From Zygaena filipendulae (taxonomy: Eukaryota > Arthropoda > Insecta > Lepidoptera > Zygaenidae), in assembly GCA_907165275.2 (NCBI GenBank), contig CAJRBF020000018.1:1-64000 (forward strand): a stretch of DNA of 64,000 bases, given 5' to 3'. Each line of letters opens with the position of its first letter. The stretch's first letter is position 1. The translations under genes and the position numbers were made by a program. Below, in pieces: positions 20,646 through 31,357 of the stretch. Under the pieces are notes generated by a model that made no database searches, was not told the origin of the DNA, and saw only the letters and a list, made by a program, of their open reading frames with translations.

Positions 20646-23315
20646 TTAATTTTGCAGTGAACCACCTTCTCCTTTCTTAATTTTAGAATTCCACTTCACA
20701 TCTTTAATTTTCTTTCTTTTAGGCAACTCTTTCTCACTCCATGTATTATTCTTCTTCAACGCATTTGACTCATTTTCTATAGCTTTAAACCAACTCTTTT
20801 TATTTTTACTTTGTATTACATCTTGATAAGTTAATTCTTCACCTGATTGTGTTATCAAACTTGTATTATAATCTTCAAGCCATTTTGGTTTTCTTCTGAC
20901 CCGTCCTTTCTTTTCATCATTTGTTTGATCTTCTTCTTCATCTAAATATTCTTCTTCTAACCATTCTTCAGTAAAATTCTCATTCGTATCTCTTTCATCT
21001 TCTACTTCTAATCTTCTTTCAGATAATTTTTGACTTCTAATAGGTGACTTTGGTTCAGGCAGTAAGTTATCATTATTAAGACCTTCACTTGAAATTTGAT
21101 TCTCATCTATATTATCATCCTCTTCACTCACGACTTCTAATTCTCTAACACTCATACTTTTCTCTTTTTCATAATAATCTTTTATTTTATTATCTACAAA
21201 CATAATGTCTCTATAGATTTCTATTTGCTTAGTGTTAGGATCCAATACTCTATATCCCTTCGAATTCTCACCATAACCCACGAATATTTCACGCTTTCCT
21301 TTCACATCCCACTTTAGACGTTTTTGTTTAGGTATATGCACATACACTTCCGCTCCAAATGTTTTTAACACACTCACATCAAAACTTTTATTAAACAACA
21401 GCTCATATGGGGTTTTACCTTTCACACGGCTTGGTCCTGTTCTATTGATAGTAAACACGGTCACATTCACAGCTTCAGCCCACATTTCCTTTCCTAAACC
21501 TGCTTCTATCACCATTGTCCTTGCTGACTCTACTATCGTTCTCATCTCTCTCTCAATACGACCGTTCTGCTCTGGAGTATAAGCTACACTAGTCTCATGG
21601 ATAATACCCTTTCCTTTTGTTAACTCACACACAAATGTATTTAGGAATTCCGTACCATTATCCGAACGAATCCTTTTTATTTTACAGTTAAATTGATTTT
21701 CAAATTCTAGGAAAAATTCTGCTAATTTCTCTCCAACTGAAAACTTATTTTTCAAAAAGTAAACAAACCGGTAACTACTGTAATCATCCTTTAGTAAAAG
21801 AAAATAGCGAGATCCCCCTAAAGACATAACTTCCATCGGGCCGCACAAATCAACATGAATAAGCTCACCTGGATTTTCTGCTCTGCTCACACTCTGGCTA
21901 AATGGTAGTCTATGTTGCTTGCCCTGCATACATGAAATACATGGTTCACAATTGCCATCATACTTGATATCATTTCTATTTAAAAATTCTTTTACATAAT
22001 TATAATTTTGATGAGCAAATCTTTGATGCCAGGTACTTAAGGAGGTTACAGCAAAACAATTATCATTAAATTTAAAATTCATAACAAACATCTTATCCAT
22101 ACGTTCGGCTATTGAAGCTACATTGTTGTTCTTTATTAATTTACATTCATTTGGTGTTGATATCATAGTATACCCCTTGTCTAATGCACATACCAAAGAA
22201 AACAAATTAACACTCAATTTTGGTACATACAAAACATTATAAAGTGTAGTAGGTATATAGCTTTTTCCATTAAAGGCCAACAATTCAATATCACCAACAC
22301 CAACTACATTTAATTGCTTACCATCGCCTACTGTTACATATTTATTTTGGACTTCTCTATAAGTTGAAAACATATTTTTATTACATGACATATGCTCACT
22401 GGCACCAGAATCGAGAACAAAGTAGTTTGGATTATTATGAGGAATACACATTACAAATGCATTTTTACTTTCTGATTTTTTAAACTTATTGTATGTTCTA
22501 CTATTATTATTACTAGGCTTATTTAAGAATCTACAGTCTTTTACCAAATGTCCGGGTTTGTTACAGTTGAAACACTTTTTATTTCTACACTCATTTCGCA
22601 AATGCCCACTTTTACCGCACTCAAAACACTTATAATGACTTTTGTTATTTTCACTGTATACTGGGTACTTTTGCTGTCTTGACTGCGATGCGCTCCTTAA
22701 TTTTGCTGCTAATGCTGATGAACAGGGTATTTCCTTGCTTTTTAATCTTATTTCTTCAGTAAGTAATCGAGCAGTTAGTTCATTTATATTTTGCCTACTG
22801 GACTCAACGCTTTCCCACGCGCTTATAAAATGTTGGTACTTCTCTGGCAACGACATCAGGATTTTTGTGATTAGCATCTGCTCATCGATCTTACCGCCGA
22901 GTTCGGTCATCTTGCACGACAGATCTTGCAGGTGTGATATCATCTCACTCAAGTTGGTACTTGGATTACATGTGTATGAGAAAAATTTCTGCTGAAGTAG
23001 ATGTAGGCTACTTGATGATTTTAGTTCATAAATACTCTCAAGTTTTTTCCAGATTTCTGCACTTGTGTTACAGTTAATTACATGAGACATAACACCTTGA
23101 CTGAGTCTTGTTACAATTATGGATTGCGCTTTTGCATCTTGTTACATCCATTGTTCATCATCTTTGGGTATATCACGAAATCCACATACGACGTCCCATA
23201 GTCCTTTACTGTTTAGTATTATTTTTATTTGAAACTTCCAGACATTCCAATTTTGAGTTCCCTCTAACCTCATGGTAATGGCGTTTTGTACCAGTTTGAC
23301 GGCGTCGTCCTCCAT
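20646..23315 (-). pseudogene. copia gag-protease-integrase polyprotein, interrupted
   Basis: The first ATG of gag lies at 23315-23313. An in-frame TAA at 23144-23142 breaks the frame after 57 codons. The remainder is open from there to 20646, with an internal ATG at 23090 that gives 814 residues. Counting from that ATG: two CCHC knuckles at about 154-186 (CFECGKSGHLRNEC, CFNCNKPGHLVKDC); aspartic protease LDSGASEHMS near 226; integrase zinc-binding HHCC near 355-388 (ending CEPCISC); and the integrase catalytic triad in HVDLCGPME, RSDNGTEF and PEQNGRIERE. The frame ends at the very start of reverse transcriptase (ENESNALKKNNTW). It would process and integrate element DNA if expressed, but cannot reverse transcribe. 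Confidence 0.93.
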
Positions 23316-23390
23316 TTTGTACGGAAATTATTTCGTTTTATTTTAATATTCTTCACAACTTTAACGAGCGGCTTGGGTGACCTGAGTGTC

Positions 23391-23404
23391 CTGGGCCCAT
23401 AACC
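23391..23404 (-). other. copia primer-binding site (initiator tRNA-Met fragment)
   Basis: Read on the minus strand, GGTTATGGGCCCAG directly abuts the 5' LTR. It is complementary to the anticodon stem-loop of initiator tRNA-Met, the internal-tRNA priming known for copia. Confidence 0.88.
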
Positions 23405-23557
23405 TGTTGATGGGTGGTTAGGAAAGGATGAATAATATTGTGATTGACTTCTTAACGATTTATTTCTTTGTTCACAATACACACGACACATCACTTCAAA
23501 AAGAATCTTCTACACAGATCCATAGATAATGTAGATGTGTTCCCATTATCTCTGACA
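23405..23557 (-). repeat. copia 5' LTR (element orientation)
   Basis: 153 bp, identical to 19437-19589. It has TG...CA ends and is flanked outside by the GTATT TSD at 23558-23562. Confidence 0.95.
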
Positions 23558-23825
23558 GTATTTTATTATCTTCTATACTTTAATAATTATTTAAGTTTTT
23601 AATTATAACCAAAAAAATTTTGTAGGACCTTATGGGTCGTCACACTGGCAAAAGTTCCGGTAAAGCATCGAAATGCATCTCACCAATGACTTAATACTCA
23701 CACTTAATAAACACAATAACTTCAGAAGAAGAAATATACCATTGAATTGGCTATATGGACTAAGTTTCCTTCTGCCTTCCCCGAAAAGAGTAAACTTCAC
23801 CAAAAAAAAAAAAAAAGCATCAGGT

Positions 23826-24115
23826 AGGTAGCTAGTTATGTCGCCAGCACCATCTAGTCGTCATGCGTTTCTTGCCACACCTGGCAATGTTCAAGGAAAA
23901 AATTTCAACCTTAGTGAATGACAGCGCTACTTTTGAACATGACGTTTTGTCCCTTCTCCCGCTTCGTTTCCCCCGCTATCATCCTTTATTTTGACGTACA
24001 TTTTTTATTTTTTTATGTACCTCTTTCGGAAAAGGCAAAGAAAACTAAGTCACATTTATCTTTCATTGAAAGTTTTTTTTAATTGAAATCCACTCCCGGC
24101 CTGCGGCCATTGTTT
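23826..24115. other. Unassigned flank between the retroposon and the palindromic repeat
   Basis: Non-coding, A/T-rich with T runs. Nothing recognisable. Confidence 0.4.
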
Positions 24116-25246
24116 AACCGACTTCCAAAAAGGAGGAGGTTCTATGTTCGATTGTATGTATGGTTTTATTTTTTATGTATGTTCACCGATTACTCGAAGA
24201 CGGTTGGATCGATTTGGAATTTTTTTTTTTGTATGAAAGGGTATACTCCCAAGTAGGTCCTATTGCCACTAAGTTGGGATCTGATGATGGGATCTAGGAG
24301 GAATCGAGGGATCTCTTCAAAAATTATAGGCTCACCTATGGCGATTTCGGTATTTTTATAGTAAATCGTTCATATACTTTTGGAAAGCAAAATTTTAAGA
24401 AATGGATCTGATGATAAAGACCACAGATGGTCATCGGAACTACTCAACAATAATACGTATTTCACGGGTTCCGATTGGAGCGATTTCGAAAATTGTTTTT
24501 TTTGTTTGAAAGGGGATACTCCCAAATTGATCCCATTGTCACCAAGTCGAGATCTGATGATGGGATCTATGAGTAATCGAGGGAACTTTTCATAAATTAT
24601 AGGTAAACCTATAGCGATTTTTGTATTTTTTATAGTAAATCGTTTATTTGCTTTCGGAAAGCAAAATTTGAAGAAGTGGGACTGATGATAAAGACCACAG
24701 ATGGTCATTGGAACTACTCAAATTATTGAGGTATTTCACGGGTTCCGAATCGTTAACTTTAATATGAATTCTAAACAATTTATGCTTGTCACAATGTACA
24801 TGGTGAAGAGGAACTGATGGTGATGTACTAGGAGAACTCCTCAATAATTAACGTCACTGCGTCGGGAAAAGCAATATTTTATAAAAGGTGATGAGCAGTT
24901 TATATTAGGCTATTGTAACTTAGAGAAGTTACGAACCAAGTCACTTAAAAGTGAGAAATAAAAAAAAAATGACAAAAATATTAAAACCGACTTCCAAAAA
25001 CACAAAACTAAAAAGCTAAAAATAAAAAGCTAAAAATAACAAAATACCGATTTAATTCAAAAGACAAAAAAATACGTAAGATTATTATTGTTTTGTGCTA
25101 CCACTGATCGGTTTGAATTTGGTGACAAGCCCGCTGTAATCTTACGTGTGTTTTTGTCTTTTGGATTAAATCGGTATTTTGTTATTTTTAGCTTTTTTGT
25201 TTTGTGTTTTTGGAAGTCGGTTTTAATATTTTTGTTAAAATTTTTT
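24116..25246 (+). mobile_element. Dispersed repeat with palindromic terminus (copy 2)
   Basis: Starts AACCGACTTCCAAAAAGGAG, a motif abundant in Lepidoptera. Its body contains two tandem 274-bp units (TGATGATAAAGACCACAGAT at about 24408 and 24682; each with a TATACTCCCAA or GATACTCCCAA phrase). It ends in a palindrome at 24972-25234 (TATTAAAACCGACTTCC ... GGAAGTCGGTTTTAATA, arms about 120 bp). Compared with copy 1 the palindrome loop is shorter and the body longer. It has no coding capacity. Confidence 0.75.
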
Positions 25247-25855
25247 CTTTATGGCATCCGTCAGTCAATCGCTCAAGTCTCGCTCTCGCAATACCTTGCC
25301 TAAGTCTTTTGCACAGAGTACTTTTTAAGTCTTTTGTTTTTATGGAAACTGCTCGCGTCGATTACTTAACGCCTCTTAAATCCAGATAAATAGTATTTTC
25401 GGTGTTTCTATTATGGTAAAGTGCTTGCGTCGATTTAGTTCCGCCACTTTGCATGCACAAATTCGGTGAATTTGGTATTTTTAGAAGTTGTGTGCCCACG
25501 TGCACCAGTTTACGAAAGGACGTTAAATTTCACCGGTTTTCTCGTAATGAAGAAAAAAAACACATCGGTTCAAGTTTATCAATTCTCAGGGCATCATGAA
25601 CTGTGATGTCAGTAACCTATCCAGTAAACTTGGCGTTTATCCAAGTTTGTTCACTCTCACAGAGATTTCTTCAGGGACCCTAACAAACTCCTTAGAATCA
25701 GGTAGTATTTTTCATAGTCAACATTCGTCGCAAGCATTCGAGTGTAACAATTCAGAAGCTCATAACTAAGCATTGTTTCTCAAAATCGTTGCATTTATTA
25801 CATTACACACAAAAGGCTCTCGGTGAATGAGCACCTTACATTTATATCCTACTAA
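25247..25855. other. Unassigned stretch with a small open frame
   Basis: A 57-codon frame (25596-25769, starting MNCDVSNLSSKLGVYPSLF) reads plausibly but matches nothing I know, and codon evidence is too short to call it a gene. GTAAACTTGGCGTTTATCCAAG around 25622 contains a small inverted repeat. There is no TE terminus. Confidence 0.3.
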
Positions 25856-28800
25856 CTAGATTCGCCCTGTGCGCGAGCTGCGAGCAGCTCGCGTTTCCGA
25901 GCCAGGGCCGAAACAATTTCCCCATACAAACAACTAATGTTCGGCGGCCATCTTGAAAAATGACGCAATCGAAAAACTGATTCGATATTCGGCATCAGCG
26001 ACCCCAAAAACCCCCGGATGCCGAACCTCACCCGGATCGGATCAACTTTTTTTTCGGCCGCCATTTTGAATCCGCCATTTTGGATTTTTACCACGCCAGG
26101 CAATTGCTCCCCATTGACCTCTATGACATTTGTTTGAGCACCCCCTACCTGACTCTTTTAGTTTCGGAGATAATCGAGTTTGAATTTTGTTCGGCGGCCA
26201 TGTTTTTTTCCGCCATTTTGAAAAAAAAGTTACACTATTGAAATTTGCCCAAGGTGTGGATGAAATTTAGTTAGAAACGTTTTCACTTTCGATGGATAGT
26301 TTCGGCGGGCAGTCGACTCACTACCTGATGAAAAGTAGGAATCGAAGATGTCGAGGTTTTCCCATAACCACCAAAACGTCCCCTCTACATGTTCCATACA
26401 TTATATCAACCTAGAGATGCTCCTTATGGGAGAACAATTATGTCAATGAGTGAGTGGTAATCGAGCTTTATATATTATAATAACTAGATTCGCCCTGTGC
26501 GCGAGCTGCGAGCAGCTCGCGAGGCTTGGTCGCCCTGTGCCCGGTTGCCCCCCATTGACCTCTATTTGTTCGAGCACCCCCCACCTGACTCTTTTAGTTT
26601 CGGAGATAATCGAGTTTGAATTTTGTTCGGCGGCCGTGATTTTTTCCGCCATTTTGAAAAAAAAGTTTCACTATTGAAATTTGCCCAAGGTGTGGATCAA
26701 AGTTTGTAAGTAACAGTTTTACTTTTGATGGATAGTTTCGGCGGGCAGTCAACTCACTACCTGATGAGGAGCAGGAATCGAAGATGTCAAGGTTTTCCCA
26801 CAATCACAGAAACCTCCTTTCCACATCTTAAATACATTATATCGACCTAGAGATGCTCCTTCTGGGAGAACAATTATGCTTAACTTTTTTTCGCCAGCAA
26901 TTTCGAATCCGTCCGCCATCTTGGAATTATTTATATCCCGATAGAAGAAGATAGTGCACCACCAACTGTACAAATTTTTATTCAATACCCACGGCCGATA
27001 GTTTCCGAGCCAGGGCCGAAACAATTTCCCCATACAAACAACTAATGTTCGGCGGCCATCTTGAAAAATGACGCAATCGAAAAACTGATTCGATATTCGG
27101 CATCAGCGACCCCAAAAACCCCCGGATGCCGAACCTCACCCGGATCGGATCAACTTTTTTTCGGCCGCCATTTTGAATCCGCCATTTTGGATTTTTACCA
27201 CGCCAGGCGGTTGCCCCCCATCGACCTCTATGACATTTGTTTGAGCACCCCCTACCTGACTCTTTTAGTTTCGGAGATAATCGAGTTTGAATTTTGTTCG
27301 GCGGCCATGTTTTTTTCCGCCATTTTGAAAAAAAAGTTACACTATTGAAATTTGCCCAAGGTGTGGATGAAATTTAGTTGGAAACGTTTTCACTTTCGAT
27401 GGATAGTTTCGGCGGGCAGTCGACTCACTACCTGATGAGAAGCAGGAATCGAAGATGTCGAGGTTTTCCCATAATCACCGAAACGTCCCCTCTACATGTT
27501 CCATACATTATATCAACCTAGAGATGCTCCTTCTGGGAGAACAATTATGTCAATGAGTGAGTGGCAATCCAGCTTTATATATTATAACTAGATTCGCCCT
27601 GTGCGCGAGCTACGAGCAGCTCGTGAGGCTTGGTCGCCCTGTGCCCGGTTGCCCCCCCTTGACCTCTATTTGTTCGAGCACCCCCCACCTGACTCTTTTA
27701 GTTTCGGAGATAATCGAGTTTGAATTTTGTTCGGCGGCCATGATTTTTTCCGCCATTTTGAAAAAAAAGTTTCAATACTGAAATTTGCCCAAGGTGTGGA
27801 TCAAACTTTGTAAGTAACAGTTTTACTTTTGATGGATAGTTTCAGCGGGCAGTCAACTCACTACCTGATGAGGAGCAGGAATCGAAGATGTCAAGGTCTT
27901 TCCACATCTTAAATACATTATATCGACCTAGAGATGCTCCTTCTGGGAGAACAATTATGCTTAACTTTTTTTCGCCAGCCATTTCGAATCCATCCGCCAT
28001 CTTGGAATTATTTATATCCCGATAGAAGAAGATAGTGCACCACCAACTGTACAAATTTTTTTTCAATACCCACGGCTGATAGTTTCCGAGCCAGGGCCGA
28101 AACAATTTCCCCATACAAACAACTAATGTTCGGCGGCCATCTTGAAAAATGACGCAATCGAAAAACTGATTCGATATTCGGCATCAGCGACCCCAAAAAC
28201 CCCCGGACGCCGAACCTCACCCGGATCGGATCAACTTTTTTTTCGGCCGCCATTTTGAATCCGCCATTTTGGATTTTTACCATGCCAGGCGGTTGCCCCC
28301 CATCGACCTCTATGACATTTGTTTGAGCACCCCCTACCTGACTCTTTTAGTTTCGGAGATAATCGAGTTTGAATTTTGTTCGGCGGCCATGTTTTTTTCC
28401 GCCATTTTGAAAAAAAAGTTACACTATTGAAATTTGCCCAAGGTGTGGATGAAATTTAGTTAGAAACGTTTTCACTTTCGATGGATAGTTTCGGCGGGCA
28501 GTCGACTCGCTACCTGATGAGAAGCAGGAATCGAAGATGTCGAGGTTTTCCCATAATCACCGAAACGTCCCCTCTACATGTTCCATACATTGTATCAACC
28601 TAGAGATGCTCCTTCTGGGAGAACAATTATGTCAATGAGTGAGTGGCAATCCAGCTTTATATATTATAATAAAATAATAATAACTAGATTCGCCCTGTGC
28701 GCAGTGTGAGCAGCTCGCGTTTCCGAGCCAGGGCCGAAACAATTTCCCCATACAAACAACTAATGTTCGGCGGCCATCTTGAAAAATGACGCAATCGAAA

Positions 28801-29293
28801 AACTGATTCGATATTCGGCATCAGCGACCCCAAAAACCCCCGGATGCCGAACCTCACCCGGATCGGATCAACTTTTTTTTCGGCCACCATTTTGAATCCG
28901 CCATTTTGGATTTTTACCACGCCAGGCGGTTGTCTCCCATTGACCTCTATGACATTTGTTTGAGCACCCCCCATCAGACTCTTTTAGTTTCGGAGATAAT
29001 CGAGTTTGAATTTTGTTCGGTGGCCATGTTTTTTTCCGCCATTTTGAAAAAAAAGTTACACTATTGAAATTTGCCCACGGTGTGGATGAAATTTAGTTAG
29101 AAACGTTTTCACTTTCGGCGGGCAGTCGACTCGCTACCTGATGAGAAGCAGGAATCGAAGATGTCGAGGTTTTCCCATAATCACCGAAACGTCCCCTCTA
29201 CATGTTCCATACATTATATCAACCTAGAGATGCTCCTTCTGGGAGAACAATTATGTCAATGAGTGAGTGGTAATCCAGCTTTATATATTATAA
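25856..29293 (-). repeat. Tandem array of minus-strand Helitron-like units
   Basis: Four units start (plus strand) at CTAGATTCGCCCTGTGCGC at 25856, 26484, 27588 and 28684, with lengths about 628, 1104, 1096 and 610. On the minus strand each ends with a hairpin (GCGAGCTGC-TC-GCAGCTCGC in the best copies) about 13 nt before CTAG-T, as expected of a Helitron 3' end. Each begins near ATTATAATATATAAAGCTGG. The long units consist of two related half-units. Short frames on both strands repeat with the units but do not look like real proteins. No Rep/helicase is present, so the units are non-autonomous. Confidence 0.7.
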
Positions 29294-29506
29294 TAAAATA
29301 ATTATAATAAAATAATATTAGAAATGCGAAGTTTGAATTTTTGGAATTTTGGATGTTTGTAACTCAATCACGCAAAAACGGCTGAACGGATTTGTATGAA
29401 ATTTGGCATGAACGTTGTCAGGGGTACAGGGAAGGACTACTTTTTATACCGGGATTCCTGCGGGAATTCCGAAATTACCGCGGGTGAAACCGCGGGGCAC
29501 AGCTAG
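29293..29506 (+). mobile_element. Helitron-like 3' segment, plus strand (left copy)
   Basis: About 210 bp from AAATAATATTAGAAATGCGA through ACGGCTGAACGGATTTG to CCGCGGGTGAAACCGCGG, GGCACAG and CTAG at 29503-29506. The terminal hairpin followed by CTAG is the standard Helitron 3' signature, and the ACGGCTGAACGGAT phrase is frequent in lepidopteran Helitrons. Its orientation is opposite to the adjoining array. Confidence 0.65.
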
Positions 29507-29536
29507 CCTATAATATAATATATATGTACTTATATA

Positions 29537-31355
29537 CAGGCTGTTGTTTTGGTCAACAACGCCCGTCACAGAGGTGGTTGTACTAACGATACTGATGTCA
29601 AAAAAAATATAAAATAAAATAATTATTTTTTCAAGGAAAATCCAAAAAAAATATTTATTTTGTTTATACAAGCGGGCGAGCCTACGATTTACCTACGCTA
29701 CCGGTCGTTGACCGCTGCGCGCGGCGCGCATCATACGGCATGCAATAGTACCTACGTACATAGTACCTACATACACCCCGCCTCGGTGGGAACGCGGGCG
29801 AATGCGGCGGGGCGGCCGGGCGGCGGGGGCCGGGGGGCGCGGCGATATGCCACCCCCGCCCGCCGGCGCTAGCGCCAGCGGCCAGCGCCAGGCGCCAGCT
29901 AGTCTGCCTTTCACAGCCGCGGCTATTGCGCGTGCGTTGTTTCTATGCTAAAATGGCTCGGTCATTCGCAGGATTAACCAATAGTGAAATTTACGATTTA
30001 TTGAGTATTTACTTTCGTAATAGCGAAGATGAAGCGAATAGTGTGGCCGAGTGGAGTGCGACGTTTTCAACTCGTCCAAGTGAAACTCGTTACACCATAA
30101 GGACTGTTGTTTTTAGTCTCAGGGAATGGGTAACATTCGCTACACCTCGTCACACAACAGGTAGAGGTCAATCTGGGCTCCCTGTTAATGTTCAAGATGC
30201 AGTCCTTGAATACTTCCGTGCGCAGCCACGCGCGAGTACCTATCTGTGATGCTGGGCGAAGCTTTGGCTTAGCATCGACCACACAACCGTCTGGAGATTA
30301 ATTCATAATGAACGGATGCATCCGTTTCATTTTAGACTACGTGTGTCGTGTTACGTTTTGTGAATGGCTCGTGAATAACGTAGACAGTTGATAACATTTT
30401 ATGGACAGACGAAGCAAGACGGTGCCCCCCCGCATTATGCCCGCGCTGTACATGAGTATTTAACGGAGTTCGGTGATCGTTGGATAGGAAGAGGTGGACC
30501 CATACCGTGGCCACCACGTTCACCCGATCTAACTCCATTGGACTTTTATTTGTGGGGTGACGTAAAGTGGTACGCATGACGAATACGCCGACACATTAAA
30601 ACAAGCGATACTGAACGCTTTTGAAGTGATTACGAACAATGAAACTGTTTTATCGCGATTAAAAGACAATTTGCGATGTCGTGCTTCTGTGTGCATCGCG
30701 CAACGCGGTAGACACTTTGAACAGATTCTTAGGTTAACCGTTAACGTAAAATCAGTGTAAATAAAAAAAACTTTTAGAAGACTTCGTGTTATGTGTAATC
30801 AATAATTTGTAAATCACGTTTAATGATTGTAAATAAGTTGATTCACCTTTTTAAATACGCCAAAGGTACTTAATAACAGCGCCATAGAACTTTAATGGAT
30901 ATTATTAATGGATAAAAATGTCATTTCTAATTTAATAATTTCTAAATTATTCAGTTCCTTTGCCGGTCCTAAGCCGGGTAAAGTATGGAGGGAAAGGGAG
31001 TCTAAAATGTTTTGTTTACTTACCGTGATCTAAATAGGTAAAACGTTTGTGCAAAAGTAGGTACCTACCTATTATTAGGTTCGCACCCAATAGTAGGTAG
31101 GTACCGACGACGACGCGACGCGCGACGTAGCTACACGTAGCGCGTAGAATCTACGATGTCGTAGCTCTAGTCTACGCGCTAAGGCTTTACCAATTACCAT
31201 TTAATGTAAACATTTTTAGATATCTTGTGCAGAGATTTTCTTTTAAATAATGTTCCGAATTATAAAAAATATTTTTTTTTTATATTTTTTTTAGAACCCA
31301 TATTACTTATATTACTACCTCCGTTACGCGCGTTGCTGACCAAAACAACAGCCTG
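29537..31355 (+). mobile_element. Tc1/mariner element, decayed (left copy)
   Basis: 1819 bp. Inverted terminal repeats begin CAGGCTGTTGTTTTGGTCA at both ends (right end reverse complemented) and stay similar for about 45 bp. TA is duplicated at 29535-29536 and 31356-31357. Inside are a transposase pseudogene, a very GC-rich 5' segment (about 29770-29900) and a hairpin-forming segment at about 31060-31110 (GGTACCTACCTA facing TAGGTAGGTACC). Confidence 0.88.
29953..30760 (+). pseudogene. mariner-type transposase pseudogene (left copy)
   Basis: Three recognisable blocks. The N-terminal helix-turn-helix block starts MARSFAGLTNSEIYDLL and is open to a stop at 30247. The middle block has the first catalytic Asp (LWTDEA, about 30400), followed almost at once and out of frame by the second catalytic region QDGAPPHYARAVHEYL and then WPPRSPDLTPLDFYLWG, which carries the third acidic residue. 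The C-terminal block lies in another frame to TAA at 30758-30760. About 90 residues normally lying between the first and second Asp are missing. Several stops and shifts make it non-functional. The family is a DD-x-D mariner relative common in insects. Confidence 0.82.
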
Positions 31356-31357
31356 TA

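Larger units (their letters stand above)
19437..23557 (-). mobile_element. Ty1/copia LTR retrotransposon, defective, minus strand
   Basis: 4121 bp with 153-bp LTRs at both ends (19437-19589 and 23405-23557), which I find identical base for base, and a perfect GTATT TSD. On the minus strand the order is 5' LTR, a primer-binding site against the initiator tRNA-Met anticodon region (as in Drosophila copia), gag, protease, integrase, reverse transcriptase remnants, RNase H, a purine tract and the 3' LTR. The reverse transcriptase core is missing and gag has a nonsense codon. The copy is therefore young by LTR identity yet unable to supply its own polymerase. Confidence 0.95.
16809..23644 (-). mobile_element. 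TGT...ACA element (copy 3), interrupted by copia
   Basis: Begins TGTAACTT and ends GTCGTCACA on the plus strand, with CTGG duplicated on both sides. Without the copia insertion (19437-23557 plus a 5-bp TSD) it is about 2.7 kb. Long stretches align to the copy at 58311-60596: GTTGAAAAACACAAAGGTTG, AATAACACGGAAGGCGTTGT, TCAAGGCGCGGATTTTTACC and CGTGGATACTGGCGGTGCG all have counterparts in the same order. It has no open frame with protein-like content. Ends of TG...CA type and a short TSD suit a solo LTR. The weak terminal inversion (TGTGAC/TGTAAC) and 4-bp TSD also suit a non-autonomous DNA transposon. Confidence 0.85.
16566..23814 (+). mobile_element. Poly(A) retroposon of unknown origin, split by nested insertions
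   Basis: The outer layer of the nest consists of 16566-16808 and 23649-23814, about 410 bp once the inserted material is ignored. It starts after one TSD copy with ACTTTTGGCGGGATTTTTAG, ends with an A run (23802-23816) and is followed by the second TSD copy, as expected of LINE-mediated retroposition. It could be a processed retrocopy of a host transcript or an internally deleted LINE; I recognise no protein in it. A tRNA-like head is absent, so it is not a tRNA SINE. Confidence 0.6.

Noticed and set aside
25596..25769. Small gene (57 codons)
   Set aside because: No homology, no neighbouring signals and too short to separate from chance.
25852..28974. Repeated minus-strand frames (for example with KMAAEKKVDPIRVRFG) in the Helitron-like array
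   Set aside because: They repeat only because the units repeat, change frame between units and carry no recognisable domain.
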